The position numbers and the translations under genes are program-made. This document shows positions 8,201 to 10,634 of a stretch of 10,634 bases of DNA, in pieces (the stretch's first letter is position 1; each line of letters starts with the position of its first letter). Source of the DNA: CAWDLX01 sp046728155. Its GTDB lineage: Bacteria > Actinomycetota > Actinomycetes > Mycobacteriales > Micromonosporaceae. The notes beneath the pieces are model-generated. The model searched no databases. It was not told where the DNA came from and worked only from the letters and a program-made list of their open reading frames with translations. Location: contig JBKPDY010000083.1 in assembly GCA_046728155.1 (NCBI GenBank), forward strand, positions 1 to 10,634, written 5' to 3'.

Positions 8201-8693
8201 CGGCGTCCTGCTCGGCACCGTTCAGCAGCCGCGGCGCCGGTTCCCCCCGCTCGGCCGCCGCGCGGCGGAGCAGCCCGAAGGCGTACGCCGGGAAGGTTCG
8301 CACGACGGGCTCGGCCATCGTGGCGTGTCGGCCGGACGCCGTACGGCCGATGCGCGCCTCGATGCGGTCGCGCAATGCGCTCGCCGCCTTCCGCCCGAAC
8401 GTCAGGACCAGAATCCGGTCGGGCGCGAGGCCGGCCGCGACCCGTGCGGCCACCGCCTCGACCAGGGTGGCCGTCTTGCCGGTGCCGGGGCCGCCGAGCA
8501 CCAGCAAGGGACCGTCGTTGTGGGCCACTACCGACTGCTGCGCCTCATCCAGCGCGACCGATGGGACGGTGGCCGCCCGGCGGACGAGGCGGTACCGGGT
8601 CGACGGTTGTCGGTCCCCCGCCGTCGTACGCGAATGCGGCGTGCTCCCTCCCACGCGGCTATGCAACCACGCCGCGGCGACAAGTTCCCGCAC
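5274..8693 (-). CDS. adnA: AdnA: helicase-nuclease subunit with Fe-S cysteines, AdnAB complex
   Basis: The product is up to 1139 residues (numbered from GTG 8693). The SF1 motor has Walker A GGPGTGKT (Lys73), motif Ia LTFGRKAASALRDRI, a Walker B VDELADTD (Asp285-Glu286), motif III DPDSSTFAFRGAD, motif V TAHAAKGLEWDVV (about 661) and motif VI FYVAVTRARRSLL (about 725). The RecB-like nuclease has GRVDR (Asp1011), VVVDLKTG (Asp1025, Lys1027) and QLAAY (Gln1043, Tyr1047). Cys868 (VLRCGLRWLL) and Cys1118, 1121 and 1127 (CGYCAVRKACP) form the one-plus-three pattern of an AddB/AdnA-type [4Fe-4S] cluster. With AdnB it unwinds and cuts DNA ends during break repair. The stop overlaps the adnB start (GTGA), so the two are coupled. 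The start is uncertain: GTG 8693 or GTG 8654, neither with a clear Shine-Dalgarno; recognisable homology begins near YRLVRR (34-39). A tandem repeat lengthens the segment before the nuclease core (about 963-993). Confidence 0.92.
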   Translation of the reverse strand: MRELVAAAWLHSRVGGSTPHSRTTAGDRQPSTRYRLVRRAATVPSVALDEAQQSVVAHNDGPLLVLGGPGTGKTATLVEAVAARVAAGLAPDRILVLTFGRKAASALRDRIEARIGRTASGRHATMAEPVVRTFPAYAFGLLRRAAAERGEPAPRLLNGAEQDAVIRDLLAAPDAADRWPKVLRQAVRTRAFAAELRDLLLRSAERGIGPRMLADLGRAQGRDDWVAAADFLAEYLQVLALRGAGTRDSVAYDQAELVRAASALLVDEPGLLAAERERCRHVYVDELADTDPAQIDLLGLVAGGGGHVVGFADPDSSTFAFRGADPTGVRDFTERFPAGVGLEAPQIVLPNGYRSVPVLVEAGRRVASRLRGPVRHRVIQPRVEPVDLPGLEVVALRSATSESAYVAQRLREAHLRHGVAWSRMAVIVRSMQNHHAALRRALTQAGIPVTTGAEDTALATQPAVAPLLLLLRCAFDGSTLDEESAVALLHSPLGGADPFSERRLRQGLRDIANAIGDHRPSGELLTEALLDEAELAMIDDRWARPARGIARLIATARRAAVNPGATAEDVLWQVWRATGLAERWAGLSARGGRRGVTADRDLDAMLVLFDAAARFTDRLPGARIETFLDHLLDQQLPADTLAATADRGEAVRVLTAHAAKGLEWDVVVVAGVQEGAWPDLRLRGSVLGSELLVDIAAGRAAQPGEAAAAQVAALLDEERRLFYVAVTRARRSLLVTAVDPSTTGSGGEEQPSRFLAELAGSISAVADGTGLIPESDVESGVARGVLSRPMTLPALVAELRTVVTDPHQTGDARRAAARQLARLASAGVDGADPDDWWGLRPLSDGGPLVGPDECVRVTPSTVEGVLRCGLRWLLERHGGSDPPTAKQGIGNLVHAAAMLVEESIDEQAVHAFVRERLDQIELPALWLATRERDRADRMVEKLLGWLAGNPRDPVAVERDFDLRLSPQATSDLHLSPRATDDLHLSPRATDDLQLAPPEVGGPAVRLKGRVDRLERDERGRLVVVDLKTGAGAPTADETAVHPQLAAYQVAVEAGAFPEGSVSGGAEIVAVGTNHAKAAVRVQAPLSEAPDPGWAAALVEHAAEAMAASTFRAVVNDSCGYCAVRKACPVSGRGRQVTDA
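5285..5290 (-). promoter_or_regulatory. Shine-Dalgarno AGGTGA for the original adnB start
   Basis: AGGTGA on the minus strand lies seven bases before GTG 5277, inside the adnA coding end. It matches the anti-Shine-Dalgarno well and is much better placed than anything upstream of GTG 5181, so it decides in favour of 5277 as the ancestral adnB start. Confidence 0.7.
5717..5813 (-). repeat. 30-bp in-frame tandem repeat within adnA
   Basis: Three head-to-tail 30-bp units lie at 5717-5746, 5747-5776 and 5777-5806, followed by the first seven bases of a fourth. Units one and two are identical; unit three differs at six positions. Each unit encodes ten residues, DLHLSPRATD and variants (DLRLSPQATS upstream, DLQLAPP downstream), so the reading frame is kept. 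It sits between ERDFDLRL and the KGRVDRLERD strand of the nuclease domain. Identical neighbouring copies suggest recent duplication by slippage or unequal exchange. Confidence 0.93.
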
Positions 8694-8921
8694 CCACGCG
8701 GGGCCGGCGCGGATCCATCACGCTGCGTCATCGCGGTTTCGAGATCAACTCAAGTGCACCTTCAGTCCGGCTTGCTCACCCGTCCGGGGGCCAAGACTGT
8801 CCGAACGCATCGTGAGCCGGGGCGGACGGCGGGTCCGTAATGGTGGTGAACGCCCGATAGACCGAGCGGCCAACGTCGTGGCGCCCCCGACCACCCCCTG
8901 CCCTCCGAGGAGTCAACCCCG
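8694..8921. other. Divergent non-coding region between adnA and treS
   Basis: These 228 bases separate the adnA start (minus strand) from treS (plus strand) and must hold the promoters for both if adnA starts its own transcript. I see no convincing -35/-10 pair on either strand; TAATGG at 8838-8843 is a lone -10-like match without a good -35. CCGTCCG (8780-8786) and CGGACGG (8823-8829) form a seven-base inverted repeat with a 36-base loop, which is weak. I see no LexA-like site, terminator or RNA gene. Confidence 0.5.
8907..8912 (+). promoter_or_regulatory. Shine-Dalgarno GAGGAG for treS
   Basis: GAGGAG ends nine bases before the GTG at 8922. It supports this GTG over the ATG at codon 18 (8973), which has no comparable site. 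Confidence 0.75.

Positions 8922-10634
<1,713 letters not shown>

Noticed and set aside
7311..8840. Open plus-strand frame of 509 codons opposite adnA
   Set aside because: It is antisense to the motif-bearing AdnA frame. Its product is rich in Arg, Gly and Pro with no recognisable domain, as expected for an antisense frame in GC-rich DNA.

Overview
This is a GC-rich window with dense coding, GTG starts and long antisense shadow frames, typical of an actinomycete (high-GC Gram-positive) chromosome. The gene content agrees: AdnA/AdnB is the actinobacterial double-strand-break resection machine, and the trehalose synthase is of the mycobacterial/actinobacterial type. I cannot name the genus from sequence alone.

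Layout. Positions 1-8693 carry four genes on the minus strand, read right to left: adnA (8693-5274), adnB (starting at 5277 or 5181, ending at 2017), a catalytic M16 zinc peptidase (1907 or 1856 to 546), and the first 183 codons of a second M16 protein without the zinc motif (549 to beyond the left edge). Within each pair the junction is a GTGA four-base overlap, which implies translational coupling and a heterodimer made in equal amounts. About 110-160 bases separate adnB from the peptidase pair. Positions 8694-8921 are a non-coding divergent region. From 8922 to the right edge, treS (trehalose synthase) is read on the plus strand and is almost complete.

How they work. AdnA and AdnB each have an N-terminal UvrD-like SF1 motor and a C-terminal RecB-like nuclease. 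Together they unwind and degrade DNA ends at breaks. AdnA also carries the four cysteines expected to hold an iron-sulfur cluster. The M16 pair looks like an active alpha subunit plus an inactive beta subunit of a cytoplasmic metallopeptidase. TreS interconverts maltose and trehalose and has no evident functional link to the other genes.

What stands out. (1) adnB has an in-frame TAA at codon 24 of its expected reading frame, between a well-placed start (strong Shine-Dalgarno, GTGA overlap with adnA) and the helicase Q motif. The only usable restart is a GTG nine codons later, which would remove the Q-motif glutamine. (2) adnA contains a 30-bp in-frame tandem repeat (about three copies, two identical) just before its nuclease domain core. 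(3) A perfect 20-bp palindrome lies just upstream of one of the possible starts of the M16 gene. Apart from these, the genes are ordinary members of known families; I see no mobile element, CRISPR array, tRNA or rRNA.
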